From: Patescibacteria group bacterium
GTDB lineage: Bacteria; Patescibacteriota; Minisyncoccia; Phycocordibacterales; PALSA-1337
Length of the DNA: 12,804 nt
Reading direction: 5' to 3'
NCBI GenBank assembly: GCA_028864955.1
Contig: JAGWLE010000008.1
Coordinates: forward strand, 1-12,804
Below the pieces are notes generated by a model, which did no database searches, was not told where the DNA came from, and saw only the letters and a list, made by a program, of their open reading frames with translations. The position numbers and the translations under genes are program-made. Below, in pieces: positions 12,020 to 12,804 of this stretch. How positions within the stretch are numbered: the stretch's first letter is position 1; every line of letters begins with the position of its first letter.

Positions 12020-12511
12020 ATGATTGAACTTACAACGGGTGTGGTCTTCCTGATGTCGTCATTGTACGGCTCGGGTCAACCAGCCCAAGTCGCCTCGGCA
12101 ACCGTTACTTCGGGTACGAATACGGTCGCAGAGAGCACCACGACGGATACGACCGCTACGAGTACCTCGACACTATCATCCGGCACGGACACAAACACAT
12201 CGGCTATGCAGGCCTATCTCAAGAATCAGTTCGGCGCCGATAGCATCCTGGTGGACATCGCCCGCTGCGAGTCCAATTTCCATCAATTCGACAAGGCTGG
12301 AAACGTTGTCCGCGGCATCGTCAACAACGCCGACGTCGGCGTGATGCAGATCAATGAAAAGTATCATGCGGATACCGCCAAGAAGCTCGGCCTCGATCTG
12401 TACACGGTCGAAGGCAACGTCGCCTATGCCAAACACCTCTATGCCGAAGAGGGTACCGCCCCCTGGGCCTCGTCCCAAAAATGCTGGGGAGGCGATCTGG
12501 CGGCAAAATAA
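12020..12511 (+). CDS. Secreted SLT-type lytic transglycosylase/lysozyme-like protein
   Basis: This is a 163-aa protein with a hydrophobic N-terminus, a Ser/Thr-rich low-complexity linker (about 27-62) and a compact transglycosylase SLT (lysozyme-fold) domain (about 63-158). The SLT pattern is visible: Glu84 in CESNF (83-87) as the catalytic acid, GVMQIN (107-112), then the late AKHLYAEEG and WASSQKCW. Such enzymes cleave the peptidoglycan glycan strand. Cys83 and Cys155 could form a disulfide. The N-terminus (MIELTTGVVFLMSSLYG) carries no basic residue, which is odd for a signal peptide. An in-frame TAA at 12014 rules out an upstream start. The domain is much shorter than enterobacterial Slt70 or MltE relatives. 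It has its own strong promoter upstream and a strong terminator downstream, so it is a single-gene unit. Confidence 0.87.
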   Translation: MIELTTGVVFLMSSLYGSGQPAQVASATVTSGTNTVAESTTTDTTATSTSTLSSGTDTNTSAMQAYLKNQFGADSILVDIARCESNFHQFDKAGNVVRGIVNNADVGVMQINEKYHADTAKKLGLDLYTVEGNVAYAKHLYAEEGTAPWASSQKCWGGDLAAK

Positions 12512-12533
12512 GCTATTAATCGCAGCTAGATAC

Positions 12534-12574
12534 AACATAAAAAGTCCTACTCTCTGGGTAGGACTTTTTATGTT
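12534..12574. terminator. Strong bidirectional intrinsic terminator
   Basis: AACATAAAAAGTCCTAC (12534-12550) pairs perfectly with the 17 nt at 12558-12574 around the loop TCTCTGG. The stem contains an A-run on the left arm and a T-run on the right, so it is a terminator read from either side. It lies 22 nt after the transglycosylase stop and would also stop any minus-strand transcript entering from the right. Confidence 0.92.
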
Positions 12575-12745
12575 GGTCCATCGGCGTGGTGATCGTGTCT
12601 GACCTGGCGGGAAGAAGTCAAATGTCGGAGATATTCTGCGAAGCTAAGTGTCGCACAATATATCTTTTAGGCATATTAATGATATTGACGGACGACCTAC
12701 TTCCCTGCCTAACGAAAAAAAGAGAGCCGGGTCGTTCACTGATGC

Positions 12746-12785
12746 CTGCGGGCAAAGTTTCCCGCAGTGCCGCTATCTACGGCAC
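12746..12785. other. Two adjacent perfect hairpins at the window edge
   Basis: CTGCGGG (12746-12752) pairs with CCCGCAG (12761-12767) around CAAAGTTT, and GTGCCG (12767-12772) pairs with CGGCAC (12780-12785) around CTATCTA. The stems share one G and could stack. An A7 tract (12715-12721) lies upstream and would be a T-run on the minus strand, but it is not directly preceded by a stem there. The segment 12575-12804 has no ORF I can support. The structure may belong to a leader or small RNA continuing beyond the window. I matched it to no known family. Confidence 0.4.
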
Positions 12786-12804
12786 TTGTCCACATTTTGA
12801 TCGC

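Noticed and set aside
12597..12625. Sequence resembling the SRP RNA apical loop (CTGACCTGGCGGGAAGAAG)
   Set aside because: The conserved GGUCAGG...GGAA...AGCAGCC arrangement and pairing are not met, so the similarity is superficial.
12685..12715. TTGACG as the -35 of a promoter for the right-edge hairpins
   Set aside because: No acceptable -10 hexamer lies 16-19 bp downstream (only CTAACG/TAACGA), so I did not list it as a promoter.
1..12804. tRNA, rRNA, CRISPR array or insertion sequence
   Set aside because: I looked for T-loop motifs, conserved rRNA blocks, evenly spaced repeats and transposase-like ORFs with terminal repeats on both strands and found none.

Overview
The window is 12.8 kb of compact bacterial DNA in the standard genetic code (genes end in TGA, TAA and TAG). 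My best guess is a Candidate Phyla Radiation (Patescibacteria) genome, probably Parcubacteria-like. This is inference from gene content and style: short genes with tiny spacers, a prepilin-like protein of the kind common there, membrane-anchored SNase, D,D-carboxypeptidase, S41 protease and a short SLT lysozyme-like protein. Recognisable Shine-Dalgarno sites are nearly absent and -10 boxes lie almost on top of start codons. I see no rRNA, tRNA, CRISPR array or insertion sequence.

Layout. (1) 156-5402, plus strand: a cardiolipin-synthase-like phospholipase D protein, a DrrA/DrrB-type ABC exporter pair, a membrane-anchored thermonuclease, a type IV prepilin-like protein and a D-alanyl-D-alanine carboxypeptidase. 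(2) 5419-9589, minus strand: a four-gene mannose cluster, transcribed in the order cupin phosphomannose isomerase, membrane-anchored GH130 protein, double-domain GH130 protein, phosphomannomutase-like HAD protein. (3) 9721-11402, plus strand: an S41 C-terminal processing protease and ribosomal protein L9. (4) 11414-11686, minus strand: ribosomal protein L27, tail to tail with L9. (5) 11687-12019: the only long gene-free stretch, holding hairpins and a near-consensus promoter. (6) 12020-12511, plus strand: a secreted SLT-type transglycosylase, closed by a very strong hairpin terminator. (7) 12575-12804: no gene, but two adjacent perfect hairpins at the window edge.

How the genes work together. 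The mannose cluster is the most interesting part. GH130 phosphorylases make or consume mannose 1-phosphate, a PMM2-like HAD enzyme could interconvert mannose 1- and 6-phosphate, and a cupin isomerase links mannose 6-phosphate to fructose 6-phosphate. The four genes therefore form a closed route between a beta-mannoside and glycolysis that needs no GDP-mannose enzyme in the cluster. It could run as mannan degradation or, by analogy with Leishmania mannogen, as a small mannan reserve cycle. The flanking plus-strand genes are mostly cell-envelope functions: lipid and wall remodelling, export, pilus, nucleic acid scavenging and envelope proteolysis.
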